Of a stretch of 29,053 nt of DNA, positions 7,901-15,092 are shown one piece after another (position 1 is the stretch's first letter; each line of letters begins with the position of its first letter). Position numbers and translations under genes: made by a program. Source of the stretch: Spirochaeta sp. UBA5339 (GTDB lineage: Bacteria > Spirochaetota > Spirochaetia > DSM-2461); contig DHQL01000021.1 of assembly GCA_002408085.1 (NCBI GenBank), forward strand, positions 1-29,053, given 5' to 3'. The notes under the pieces are model-generated. The model was not told the DNA's origin and did not search any database. It saw only the letters and a list, made by a program, of their open reading frames with translations.

Positions 7901-8020
7901 CGGGCGCATCCGTCCCTGCCGGACCGGTCGGGCTATGCGCCGGTACCGTCTTAATGCCTGCGGCCTTAAGACCAGCTGACGCTGCGGCTCCTATCCCTTG
8001 CGCACTTGCGGGTATCCGCA
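7901..8020. repeat. Multi-hairpin GC-rich intergenic element
   Basis: Three stem-loops follow each other: GGCGCAT/ATGCGCC (7903-7909 with 7935-7941, with CCGGACCGG in the loop), GTCTTAA/TTAAGAC (7948-7954 with 7966-7972) and TGCGG/CCGCA (8007-8011 with 8016-8020). The stretch lies between the alaX stop and the envelope-operon promoter and has no credible gene. The style resembles dispersed intergenic repeats I have seen in spirochaetal sequence, but a second copy is not present in this window. Confidence 0.5.
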
Positions 8021-8072
8021 GGCGGGCTGATTCGGGAGGTTTCGGGCGGAATTCCGGGGCATACTCCCCGCA

Positions 8073-9284
8073 TCAGACCCCTGCCGGAATCTCCGCTCCC
8101 GCCAGTTCCGTAAAGGCCGCCAGAAAATTATCGGCACCCTCTGCGCGGCTGCCCGCACCCTGCCAGAGGGGACCCCTGCCGCCGCCCCGGCCGTCAATCA
8201 GGCTCAGGCAGCGCGTTTTGAACTCATTAAAGCTCAGGGCCTTGTGGCGGGGCAGATGGAGGGCCCAGTTCAGTCTCTCACCGTCCCTTGCACATATAAG
8301 AAAGGAGAGATCCTCCTCGCTGCTCAGATACTTAACCAGGGCCCGGAAGAATTCGGGGGAGATTGAATCAACCTGCTTAATCAGCAGGGGAGGGTAGCAG
8401 CAGACAGAAGACGCCAGCTCCCGGGCGGTGCGTTCAGCCTCCTTCTCGGTCAGAAGACGGATCAGACGGTTCTCCTCTTTCTTCTCGTTCATTACAGCCT
8501 CAAGACGGCCCGCGCAGTCGTAGGGACCGGTGGAAAGAAGAGTTGAGATCCGGTTCAGCTCATCAAAGCGCCTAAAGTAGTCCCTGTAGGCGGGCTCCCC
8601 GATCTTAAAGATCAGCCGCTGGCGGCCCCGCTTTTTCTCCTGTCCTGCAAACTTGATCAGTCCCAGCTCAGCGGTGTTGTTCACATGAAGGCCTCCGCAG
8701 GCATTCACATCCAGTCCTTCAATCTCCACCAGGCGGATCTTCTGTGTTTTATCGGTACTGCCCCGCAGGTCGTAGGAAGCAAGTTCTTCGGCCCTCTCAA
8801 GCCAGATGGCACGGACCGGGCGGGCTGCACGGATCTCCCGGTTGGCCGCCTCTTCCACCTCAGTAAGGGTTTCGGGGGAGAGCTCGGCACCCTCCACCTC
8901 GATGGCGCACTCCTCCTGTCCCAGATGAACCGAAGCCGTTGCGGCCCCACGCTTGTGCAGAAGGCTTGAGATCAGGTGCTGCCCGGTGTGCTGAACACAG
9001 TAGTGATCCCGGAAGCTCCGGTACAGATTCAGTTCCACATCTCCCTCATCCCCGGCCTCGGGTCTTGCGGCGCAGCAGTGGAGGATACGGTCTCCCGATT
9101 TCTGAACATCCAGAATTTCCTGGCCCGAGATGGTTCCCCGGTCCGCCGGCTGGCCGCCCCCCTCGGGGTAGAAGATCGTGTCCTCCAGCTCAATCAGCCA
9201 CTTGCCGTCGTTTTCTTCTGTGTTGAGAATCCGGGTGCTCAGACTATCGCATGCTGGGTCTGTGTAGTATCGGTATTGGTCCAT
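8073..9284 (-). CDS. alaX: Alanyl-tRNA editing protein, long AlaX type with DHHA1 domain
   Basis: A 403-residue cytosolic trans-editing enzyme that hydrolyses mischarged Ser-tRNA(Ala) (and Gly-tRNA(Ala)). It corresponds to the editing half and C-terminal half of AlaRS, without the aminoacylation domain. Zinc ligands are all present: His99 and His103 in HTGQHLIS, Cys196 and His200 in CGGLH. The N-terminal part has the FYPEGGGQPADRG motif of the class II AlaRS/AlaX glycine-rich region. The C-terminal DHHA1 domain shows a helical linker and the GGRGGGRGPLWQGAG glycine-rich motif near residues 369-383. Start: ATG at 9284 giving MDQYRYYTDP, typical of the family. It is divergent from the HAD gene at 9405 and apparently monocistronic. 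Confidence 0.92.
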   Translation of the reverse strand: MDQYRYYTDPACDSLSTRILNTEENDGKWLIELEDTIFYPEGGGQPADRGTISGQEILDVQKSGDRILHCCAARPEAGDEGDVELNLYRSFRDHYCVQHTGQHLISSLLHKRGAATASVHLGQEECAIEVEGAELSPETLTEVEEAANREIRAARPVRAIWLERAEELASYDLRGSTDKTQKIRLVEIEGLDVNACGGLHVNNTAELGLIKFAGQEKKRGRQRLIFKIGEPAYRDYFRRFDELNRISTLLSTGPYDCAGRLEAVMNEKKEENRLIRLLTEKEAERTARELASSVCCYPPLLIKQVDSISPEFFRALVKYLSSEEDLSFLICARDGERLNWALHLPRHKALSFNEFKTRCLSLIDGRGGGRGPLWQGAGSRAEGADNFLAAFTELAGAEIPAGV

Positions 9285-9359
9285 GGTCTGCTCCGTAATC
9301 GGGTGGGGTTGGTTAGAATTTTAACAGATCAAATCGGGATTCAAAAGCCGTTTTTATCC

Positions 9360-9387
9360 TTACAAGGTGGTGAAAAAATACTATTTT
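9360..9387 (+). promoter_or_regulatory. Possible promoter of the HAD hydrolase gene
   Basis: TTACAA at 9360-9365, a 16-base spacer and TATTTT at 9382-9387, in the divergent gap between alaX and the HAD gene. Matches are moderate. Confidence 0.3.
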
Positions 9388-9404
9388 GGCTATTATGGCG
9401 GTCT

Positions 9405-10244
9405 ATGGACAGTAAAAATAAGAAAATAGAGAAACCCGCCCTGGTAGCGGTGGACCTGGACGGCACGGTCCTCAACTCGGAGCATAAAATAACAGAGAGA
9501 ACTGCACGGACCCTCCGGGCTCTGGATGACTCAGGGGTTCCCGTTGTTATCTCTACCGGCCGCAGCTACGAGGGGATGATGCATTTCAAAAACCAGATCG
9601 GTCTGAGCAACCCCGTTATCTGCTACAACGGCGCGGTCATCGCCGACGGCGGCCGGGACAGAATCCTCCACCAGTGGCTCCTTCCCACAGACATTACAAG
9701 GGCCGCCTGCGCCTATGCCCGGGAGAGGCACATCCACTTCCAGGTCTTCCGGGACGGAGAACTCTACTTCGAAAAGAACCGTGAGGAGTCCGACTACTAC
9801 GAGCACTCCACCGGCCTGACCGGGAAAATCACCAACTTCGACAGCTGGGAGGAGTTCGAGGTCACCAAGGCCCTGATGATCCTCCCCCCGGGAAGAACAC
9901 CCGCGGAATTCCCCGAGCTTCATGCAGCCCGGGACCACTTCACTGCGCTCTATGGTGAGAGGCTCTACTGCGCTCTCTCCAAACCCTTCTACCTGGAGTT
10001 TATCAATGGCAAGGGCTCCAAGGGTAACGCCCTGGACAGGATCAGCCGGGATCTCCATATCCCCCGTGAAAAGATGGTTGCCTTCGGCGACGGCTTTAAC
10101 GACCTTGAGATGCTTGAATACGCAGGGGTTTCGGTGGCCATGGCCAACGCCCCGGGTGGAGTTAAGGAGAAGTGTACCCACATCACTCCCTTAAGCAATG
10201 ATGAGGACGGGGTGGCTGACTTTATTGAGAGATATATTCTTTAG
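9405..10244 (+). CDS. Cof-type HAD-IIB family sugar-phosphate phosphatase
   Basis: A 279-residue cytosolic phosphohydrolase of the HAD superfamily, subclass IIB (Cof/YidA-like). Motif I is AVDLDGT with nucleophile Asp17 and acid/base Asp19; motif II is ISTGR; motif III lysine lies in the GKGSKGNAL segment (Lys203/Lys206); motif IV is FGDGFNDLEML with Asp229 and Asp233 for Mg2+. The cap domain between motifs II and III is the alpha/beta C2 type. Such enzymes dephosphorylate sugar phosphates, FMN or pyridoxal phosphate; the substrate cannot be told. The ATG at 9405 is the first start that gives the usual N-terminus; the open frame runs upstream antisense to alaX, but that is not coding. The ribosome site is weak. 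Confidence 0.92.
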   Translation: MDSKNKKIEKPALVAVDLDGTVLNSEHKITERTARTLRALDDSGVPVVISTGRSYEGMMHFKNQIGLSNPVICYNGAVIADGGRDRILHQWLLPTDITRAACAYARERHIHFQVFRDGELYFEKNREESDYYEHSTGLTGKITNFDSWEEFEVTKALMILPPGRTPAEFPELHAARDHFTALYGERLYCALSKPFYLEFINGKGSKGNALDRISRDLHIPREKMVAFGDGFNDLEMLEYAGVSVAMANAPGGVKEKCTHITPLSNDEDGVADFIERYIL

Positions 10245-10262
10245 CTATTGCAGTTGAAATCC

Positions 10263-10296
10263 GTACAAATTGATAAGTCCATTTGACAATTTGTAC
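10263..10296. promoter_or_regulatory. Inverted repeat, possible operator A
   Basis: Perfect 10-bp arms GTACAAATTG (10263-10272) and CAATTTGTAC (10287-10296) around a 14-base centre. It begins 18 bases after the HAD stop, lacks a following T-run, and so looks more like a binding site or a processed hairpin than a terminator. Confidence 0.5.
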
Positions 10297-10325
10297 AGAT
10301 CATGGACGGGCCACTAACCTTTTTT

Positions 10326-10360
10326 ATAGTAACCGTGGTTATGATAATGGCGGTTACTAT
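10326..10360. promoter_or_regulatory. Inverted repeat, possible operator B of the TA operon
   Basis: Perfect 10-bp arms ATAGTAACCG (10326-10335) and CGGTTACTAT (10351-10360) around a 15-base centre. It lies about 90 bases upstream of the antitoxin gene. DUF1778 antitoxins are ribbon-helix-helix repressors of their own promoters, so autoregulation here is likely; the site itself is unproved. Confidence 0.5.
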
Positions 10361-10448
10361 GATACTGGTTTAATAGTTTCCTGAAACAACAGTTTTTTTG
10401 TGTGTACATATACCGTACGGGGTGCTAAAATAATATCAGGAGTATGTG

Positions 10449-10709
10449 ATGAAAGGACACACAAATATCAAATCCAGTAGAATTGAATTGAGGGCAAGTA
10501 AAGAAGCCAAAGAGCTTATCGAGAGAGCTGCCATGCTTTCAGGTGAGACTGTCACCTCCTATATTCTTGGAAGATCTCTGACATCCGCAAAGAAAGATAT
10601 TGAGAAAATGGAATCAATTACTCTCAGCGGTCAGGATCGTGATATGTTTTTTTCTCTTCTCTCTGATCCTCCTGAACCCAATGATGATCTGATAAAGCTT
10701 TTCAAATAA
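10449..10709 (+). CDS. DUF1778 (TacA-like) ribbon-helix-helix antitoxin
   Basis: An 86-residue protein. The first half (about residues 8-48, SSRIELRASKEAKELIERAAMLSGETVTSY in two pieces) is the DUF1778 ribbon-helix-helix DNA-binding domain, with the beta strand RIELRAS and two helices. The C-terminal tail ends in PPEPNDDLIKLFK, the typical proline-rich toxin-wrapping segment of TacA-type antitoxins. It should bind and neutralise the GNAT toxin made by the next gene and repress the operon. ATG at 10449 is chosen over GTG at 10446 because the AGGAG site (10438-10442) is six bases away. The gap to the toxin gene is 23 bases. Confidence 0.9.
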   Translation: MKGHTNIKSSRIELRASKEAKELIERAAMLSGETVTSYILGRSLTSAKKDIEKMESITLSGQDRDMFFSLLSDPPEPNDDLIKLFK

Positions 10710-10732
10710 GAAATCAGGGAATTTCTGATGTC

Positions 10733-11242
10733 ATGAAAATAATTGAAATCAGCAGACATCTGAAGAGGAAAGAGTTTGACTGCGGCTATGAAGAACTTAA
10801 TCGCTATCTTCGGCAGTTCGCCCTTCCCAACGATAAAAAGAAGATAGGTAAAACATTCGTTGCTGTTGATGAAGCAGATCCATCAAGACCTGTAGGCTAT
10901 TATACTGTCAGTACTGCACAGATTCTATTCGGAGAGTTATCAGATGACCTGAAAAAGGGCTTACCTCAGTATCCGATTCCCGCTATGAGAATTGGAAAGA
11001 TGGCAGTAGATTTAAGCTGTCAGGGTAAGAGAATTTGTTCTTTCCTGTTGAAGGATGCATTCCTGCGAAGTTTAAGGATTTCATCAGAAATTGCACTCCA
11101 TTTTATTCTTGTTGATGCCATTGATGAAAAGGCAAAATCCTTCTATCTGAAATACGGGTTCATACCACTTAAAGAGAATTCTCTTACTCTGGTAATTGCA
11201 TTAAAAACAATTGAAGCTGCTTTTAAGTTCAGGGATCAGTAA
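10733..11242 (+). CDS. GNAT-family (TacT-like) toxin, possibly inactive
   Basis: A 169-residue GNAT acetyltransferase of the TacT/AtaT type, toxins that acetylate the amino group of aminoacyl-tRNA and stop translation. Family marks are clear: FDCGYEELNRYLRQFA near the N-terminus, TFVAVDE, GYYTVSTAQ, IGKMAVDLSCQG, and AKSFYLKYGFIPL with the catalytic-type tyrosine. However the acetyl-CoA pyrophosphate loop, normally Q-x-x-G-x-G, reads Q97-G-K-R100-I-C102: both glycines are replaced, and AGA and TGT are each one base change from glycine codons. This may be a weakened or dead toxin kept with its antitoxin. ATG at 10733 has only a weak upstream GGGA. Converges on the permease operon. Confidence 0.88.
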   Translation: MKIIEISRHLKRKEFDCGYEELNRYLRQFALPNDKKKIGKTFVAVDEADPSRPVGYYTVSTAQILFGELSDDLKKGLPQYPIPAMRIGKMAVDLSCQGKRICSFLLKDAFLRSLRISSEIALHFILVDAIDEKAKSFYLKYGFIPLKENSLTLVIALKTIEAAFKFRDQ

Positions 11243-11252
11243 TCGAGGGATG

Positions 11253-11273
11253 AGCCCCCCTGTGACGGGGGCT
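11253..11273. terminator. Hairpin between convergent genes
   Basis: AGCCCCC and GGGGGCT can form a 7-bp stem with a 7-base loop. It sits in the 38-base gap between the toxin stop and the permease stop. There is no T-run on either strand, so it would be a weak or Rho-assisted terminator at best. Confidence 0.4.
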
Positions 11274-11280
11274 GCAAAGG

Positions 11281-12558
11281 CTACATCAGATACCGCAGAT
11301 ACACATAGCCGCTGGACACGGCCAGTGTCACAATCATCACGATCATGCCGTATTTGGTAAACTCAATAAAGGAGATCTTGAAACCACTCCGTCCGGATAT
11401 CCCTGCACTTACAACGTTGGCCGAGGCTCCGATCAGGGTTCCGTTTCCTCCAAGGCACGCACCGATGGCAAGGGACCACCACACCGGCTCAATCTGATGG
11501 GCACCCAGCTCCGCCGACAGGTGGTGAACCAGGGGAATCATGGTGGCCACATAGGGGATGTTGTCCAGAAAGGCAGAAAGGAATCCGCTAACCCAGATTA
11601 TGGATTCGGCAGTAACAAGGATATTCCCCTTCGTCAGGGCCAGATACTGTGTGGCCAGAAACTCGATTGCCCCCAGAACAACAAGACCTCCGACCATAAT
11701 AAACAGACCGATAAAGAAGAAGATTGTGGACCACTCCACCTCGTGGAAGAACTCCTCAACATCCTCACCACCGGCCAGGAGCATCAGTACCGCCGCTCCC
11801 CCAAGGGCCACAGTGGAGGGCTCCATATGGGTTACACCGTGGAGCATAAAGAGCACCAGCACCACAAACATCACCGAAAGGCTCTTGATCAGAAGTTTCA
11901 CGTCCTTGATGGAGGCGTTTTCATCAAAGTCCATAATACGGGCCCTGCGCTCCATACTCACTTCCAGGTCCTTCTTAAAGAACTTCAGTACCAGAAGGGA
12001 ATGGACAAACATCAGGATCACCACAAGGGGACCCATATTGATAATAAACTCCATAAACCCCAGTCCCGCGGCGCTGCCGATCATAATGTTGGGGGGATCC
12101 CCGATAAGGGTGGCCATTCCGCCTATATTGGAGGCCAGGGCACAGCTTATGATAAAGGGCACCGGATTCAAACCCAGCTCCACGGAGATCAGAATGGTCA
12201 CCGGAGTCAGGATCAGCACGGTGGTCACATTGTCCAGAAGAGCCGAAAGCACACCGGTCAGGACCGAGAAGAGGATCAGGATCTTCACAGGATCGCCGTT
12301 GACCATCTTTGCCGACTTGATGGCAATATACTGAAAGAGTCCCGACCGCTTTGTTATTCCCACAATGACCATCATTCCGATCAGAAGGAAGATCACGTTC
12401 CAGTCGATCTCCTCATAGGCCTGATGCTCGTTGATAATTCCCATGGCTATAAAGAGAACAGCCCCCATCACCGCCAGAATTGTCTTGTTGACCACTTCCA
12501 GGGAGATCAAAACAAAGAGGATAATAAAAAAACTGACACCTATTATTAGCTGAACCAT
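11281..12558 (-). CDS. ArsB/NhaD-family (ion transporter superfamily) permease
   Basis: Inner-membrane ion transporter of 425 residues with about 11-12 helices. The two inverted halves are visible: SALLDNVTTVLILTPV matches SAFLDNIPYVATMIPL, and SNIGGMATLIGDPPNI matches GGNGTLIGASANV. These LDN and GTLIG segments are the re-entrant substrate/ion loops of the ArsB/NhaD/CitT fold. Candidate roles are Na+/H+ antiport or export/import of an anion; there is no arsenic-resistance gene nearby, so arsenite export is not supported. It is last in an operon, starting two bases after the stop of the EIIA-CBS gene, which suggests that the cytosolic EIIA/CBS proteins control it. Confidence 0.9.
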   Translation of the reverse strand: MVQLIIGVSFFIILFVLISLEVVNKTILAVMGAVLFIAMGIINEHQAYEEIDWNVIFLLIGMMVIVGITKRSGLFQYIAIKSAKMVNGDPVKILILFSVLTGVLSALLDNVTTVLILTPVTILISVELGLNPVPFIISCALASNIGGMATLIGDPPNIMIGSAAGLGFMEFIINMGPLVVILMFVHSLLVLKFFKKDLEVSMERRARIMDFDENASIKDVKLLIKSLSVMFVVLVLFMLHGVTHMEPSTVALGGAAVLMLLAGGEDVEEFFHEVEWSTIFFFIGLFIMVGGLVVLGAIEFLATQYLALTKGNILVTAESIIWVSGFLSAFLDNIPYVATMIPLVHHLSAELGAHQIEPVWWSLAIGACLGGNGTLIGASANVVSAGISGRSGFKISFIEFTKYGMIVMIVTLAVSSGYVYLRYLM

Positions 12559-12560
12559 TT

Positions 12561-13451
12561 CTATCCCCTTATAACCTTCTGGAGGATATCGGTCTCGCTG
12601 ATCATTCCCACCGGTTTTTTACCATCCAGAACGGGAACATGCCGGTAACCCTTTGTGGTCATAAGAATCACAGCCTCAAGGATGGAGGAGCCCTTGGAGA
12701 TTCCTCTGGTAGAGGGGCGCATAATCTCCCTGACCTTGATTCTGTCCTCATCCCTCAACAGGGCTTCAAAGGGTTCCAGGGACCTCATAAAGCTCACATT
12801 GCCCAGACGCTTTACATAGTCGGGAACGCCCTTGGAGAGGATATCCTTGATGGTTACTTCGCCGATCTGGTTTCCAGCCTCATCAACTACGGGAAGGTAG
12901 CTCAGCTTTTTCTGGTAGAGGATGTCGCTCAGACGGGCCAGGGACATATCCAGGGTGCAGCAGACGGGATCGGGAGTCATAATATCCTCCACGGTGATCT
13001 CCTTCTTCAGCTCCATTGTATTCAGTTTATCGTGGATCTGTGCCGGGCTCTGGCCCATCAGGGAGTCAAGAAACTCCTCATTCCCGAAGTAGGTTCCCAG
13101 GCAGGAGAGGACCGGGAGATAGAGGGGGGATCCGGACTTGCTGGTTATAAAGAAAAAGAGGATTTTAACATCACCCTCGTCGGTGACAAGGGGTTTGTCG
13201 GGAACCCATATTCCCGCAAGAATGTCCTCAAAGCCCTCAAGACGGCCATGGGGAATGGCTATTCCCGGAGGAAGAATGGTTCCCCCCAGCTGCTCCCTTT
13301 CCAGAACGACCTTTTTCACCTCTTCGATAGAGCAGGGCAGTTTTACCTGCTTTTCAAAGTGCTTTGTCAGGGTCTCAACGGCTTCCATTACGCTCTTGCA
13401 GCCGCTTCCGGTAATAATGAAATCCTTTGATATCAGTGATCCCAGTTTCAT
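12561..13451 (-). CDS. PTS EIIA (fructose/nitrogen type) fused to a CBS pair
   Basis: A 296-residue soluble protein. Residues 1-150 form a PTS EIIA type-2 domain; the phospho-accepting histidine is His68 in GIAIPHGRL. Residues 155-295 hold two CBS motifs (VEDIMTPDPVCCTLDMSLA and VREIMRPSTRGISKG are their starts), a Bateman module that usually binds adenine nucleotides. No EIIB or EIIC gene is near, so this is not a sugar importer; it is more likely a regulator, in the manner of PtsN, that reads both phosphorylation state and energy charge. GGAGG precedes the ATG. It is followed two bases later by the permease gene. A homologous CBS protein gene lies upstream. Confidence 0.92.
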   Translation of the reverse strand: MKLGSLISKDFIITGSGCKSVMEAVETLTKHFEKQVKLPCSIEEVKKVVLEREQLGGTILPPGIAIPHGRLEGFEDILAGIWVPDKPLVTDEGDVKILFFFITSKSGSPLYLPVLSCLGTYFGNEEFLDSLMGQSPAQIHDKLNTMELKKEITVEDIMTPDPVCCTLDMSLARLSDILYQKKLSYLPVVDEAGNQIGEVTIKDILSKGVPDYVKRLGNVSFMRSLEPFEALLRDEDRIKVREIMRPSTRGISKGSSILEAVILMTTKGYRHVPVLDGKKPVGMISETDILQKVIRG

Positions 13452-13532
13452 ATGGCCTCCATGTTTTAATCAGTACCAGTTTTCTATAATTCTATCTCTT
13501 AAAAGGCTTTCCGCCTGTAGATGGTATAAATC

Positions 13533-13994
13533 CTAGTTTATTCCCGGCAGGGCTGCATCAGCTGCCGCAGGAAGAGGGCTTAGAAAGAGTCTGTTCAACA
13601 GGCTTTCCCGGCTGATCTCACCCACAAGGCAACCCGCCTTGTCGCAGACCGCCATGGATGCGGGGCAGTCGTTCAGGTCCGGGAGAACCTCTGACAGGTA
13701 GACATCCAGCCCGGTGGACCGGAACTCTCTGTTCATAACCTCTTTGGCCCTTATCTTTCTGAACCGGTCCAGAAACCTTCCCTCGCTGTCCATAAAGAAC
13801 AGTCCCGGGCTGAGAAGGTTCATAATATCTTTGCTGCTGATGGTTCCTTTGAGCCTGTTTTCGCCGTCCACCACATAGACGATGCCTTCGCTGTATCCCT
13901 CATCAAGGGGGAATAGTTCTTCCAGGCTGTCTGCCTCTCCTATAATACGCAGCTCGTCCTGGTTCATAATCTCTGTAATATGTATGTTTTTCAT
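13533..13994 (-). CDS. Stand-alone CBS-domain protein
   Basis: A 153-residue soluble protein made of a CBS pair and little else: ITEIMNQDELRIIGEADSLEE opens the first, AKEVMNREFRSTGLD the second. Each has the expected beta-alpha-beta pattern ending in GTISSKDIMNLL and GEISRESLLNRL. It has no catalytic or DNA-binding domain. By position (81 bases before the EIIA-CBS gene, same strand) it is likely first gene of a three-gene operon and may form mixed assemblies with the CBS pair of the next protein to sense a nucleotide and gate the permease. Start: ATG at 13994 with AAGGA nearby. The 81-base gap contains only a small hairpin and AT-rich sequence, so a second promoter there is possible. Confidence 0.88.
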   Translation of the reverse strand: MKNIHITEIMNQDELRIIGEADSLEELFPLDEGYSEGIVYVVDGENRLKGTISSKDIMNLLSPGLFFMDSEGRFLDRFRKIRAKEVMNREFRSTGLDVYLSEVLPDLNDCPASMAVCDKAGCLVGEISRESLLNRLFLSPLPAAADAALPGIN

Positions 13995-14064
13995 CTTCTG
14001 TTCCTTTTACGTTCCGGGAAGCACAGTGTTTTAACTGAGTGTTCCGGATAATGAGTTATTGGTG

Positions 14065-14427
14065 TTAAATCGTAAAAAGTTCAGATGCCGGGGGAGCCCG
14101 GAGGGAAAAACCATGTGATATATACTGCCTGTACAGGGGGTGTGCCGCTGTACGGTCCTGTGTGACAGTGCAAAGGGGAGACGAGTTCAGTTCAGAAGAT
14201 ACAAGAACGGCCTGTGTTCTGATACGGGACTGGCCTCTGACCTCAGACTCCTCCTCCACCTCCTGAAGGCTGTGAAAGGAGGCTTTCGAATCAGAAGAAG
14301 GTGATTCTGATAGTGAGCTGAAGAAGGGAGGGCCGCTGATCTCGTTATCAGCGGAGGGCAGGGCATGGAGCCCTGAGAGAATAAATGCCGTTATTAGAAA
14401 AACAGGCAGAACCTTCTTCATGGCCAT
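14065..14427 (-). CDS. Small exported protein of unknown function
   Basis: Not recognised. 120 residues with a good signal peptide (MAMKKVLPVFLITAFILSG, cleavage likely after HALP or HA). The mature part is polar and Ser/Glu-rich in its first half, contains one cysteine (SSPLCTVTQD) and has no known motif. ATG 14427 and ATG 14421 are both possible; neither has a good ribosome site, though TTGACA at 14457-14452 may be part of a promoter. The hydrophobic leader is the main reason to call it a gene. It does not resemble its neighbours and may be fast-evolving or lineage-specific. Confidence 0.55.
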   Translation of the reverse strand: MAMKKVLPVFLITAFILSGLHALPSADNEISGPPFFSSLSESPSSDSKASFHSLQEVEEESEVRGQSRIRTQAVLVSSELNSSPLCTVTQDRTAAHPLYRQYISHGFSLRAPPASELFTI

Positions 14428-14507
14428 AATCTGACCATTATTGAGTCAAATTGTCAATAAAGTAGGAGAATAAAACGGAAAATAAGGGAATATAAAGGAA
14501 ATGGGGA

Positions 14508-14744
14508 CTACATTACCACATCTTCGGGGTAGCGGTTCCGGATAATATCCATCATCCGCAGCATGTCTATCTGGTACTTTTCGAAGAGGCCCAGCTCCTC
14601 ATGGAGTATCATCAGGTTTCGGCCCTCGGAGACACCCTGCATTATGTACTTGAGTTCGTTGTTGGACAGGAAGTGGCTGATTCTCTTCCATATTTCCATC
14701 TGCAGTTCGGGGGACTGTTGTTTAATCCAGTTCTGTATGGTCAT
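14508..14744 (-). CDS. Small protein, third gene of the MazF-type operon
   Basis: Not recognised. 78 residues, mainly helical, acidic/basic mixed, with no cysteine, signal peptide or membrane segment. It starts six bases after the stop of the MazF-like gene and has AGGA four bases before its ATG within the end of that gene, so it should be translated from the same mRNA. No DNA-binding motif is evident. It could be a chaperone or modulator in a three-part toxin-antitoxin module, or an unrelated cytosolic protein that happens to be downstream. The stop lies about 80 bases before the next gene, with no clear terminator. Confidence 0.7.
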   Translation of the reverse strand: MTIQNWIKQQSPELQMEIWKRISHFLSNNELKYIMQGVSEGRNLMILHEELGLFEKYQIDMLRMMDIIRNRYPEDVVM

Positions 14745-14750
14745 GCTATC

Positions 14751-15092
14751 CTACGGGGTATTCAGTATTAATCTTATTCCGGAATCTACTTCCGACATGG
14801 GTACCGGCGGGAGAACTCCCACACGATCAATCAAGCGTTTTTTATCAATGGTTGATATCCGAGAGATATTTATCACACCGTCTCTGGGCAGTCCCGATTC
14901 CTCTTTTTCAAGGTAGATATTGCCCGGGGCGTCGGCCAGATTCAGGTTTGTAGTTATTGATGCTACAATGGTTGTCCTGATGCTGCTGCGGTTGTAGGCA
15001 TCATCCTGAATAATCACTACAGGCCTTTTAAAACCCGGCTCACTTCCAAAAGGGATTCCAAGATCCGCCCACCATATTTCACCACGAATCAT
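14751..15092 (-). CDS. mazF: MazF/PemK-family endoribonuclease toxin
   Basis: A 113-residue toxin of the MazF/PemK family, sequence-specific mRNA endonucleases. The family start IRGEIWWADLG is followed by RPVVIIQDDAYN and TIVASITTNL, with the basic segment DKKRLIDRVG near the C-terminus; length is typical. ATG 15092 gives the standard N-terminus; the upstream in-frame ATG at 15140 would add 16 residues and overlap the antitoxin more. The gene overlaps its antitoxin gene by 14 bases, usual for a co-translated pair. It is followed by a third small gene six bases later. The enzyme looks intact (Arg and Thr/Ser positions present), so the toxin should be active. Confidence 0.93.
   Translation of the reverse strand: MIRGEIWWADLGIPFGSEPGFKRPVVIIQDDAYNRSSIRTTIVASITTNLNLADAPGNIYLEKEESGLPRDGVINISRISTIDKKRLIDRVGVLPPVPMSEVDSGIRLILNTP

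Noticed and set aside
7807..8397. Plus-strand open frame across the alaX 3' end and intergenic element
   Set aside because: Pro/Ala/Arg-rich translation without motifs; overlaps the conserved DHHA1 region of alaX on the other strand and the hairpin element.
8976..9404. Upstream extension of the HAD gene frame
   Set aside because: It runs antisense through alaX and gives no conserved sequence; HAD proteins begin close to the DLDGT motif, as with ATG 9405.
10245..10445. Small RNA or riboswitch upstream of the TA operon
   Set aside because: Two inverted repeats are present but no known aptamer motif, and centres are better suited to protein-binding sites; kept as operators only.
11497..12549. 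Long open frame on the plus strand, antisense to the permease
   Set aside because: Composition is His/Gln/Lys-rich with no domain or ribosome site; it is the mirror of a hydrophobic coding gene with clear family motifs.
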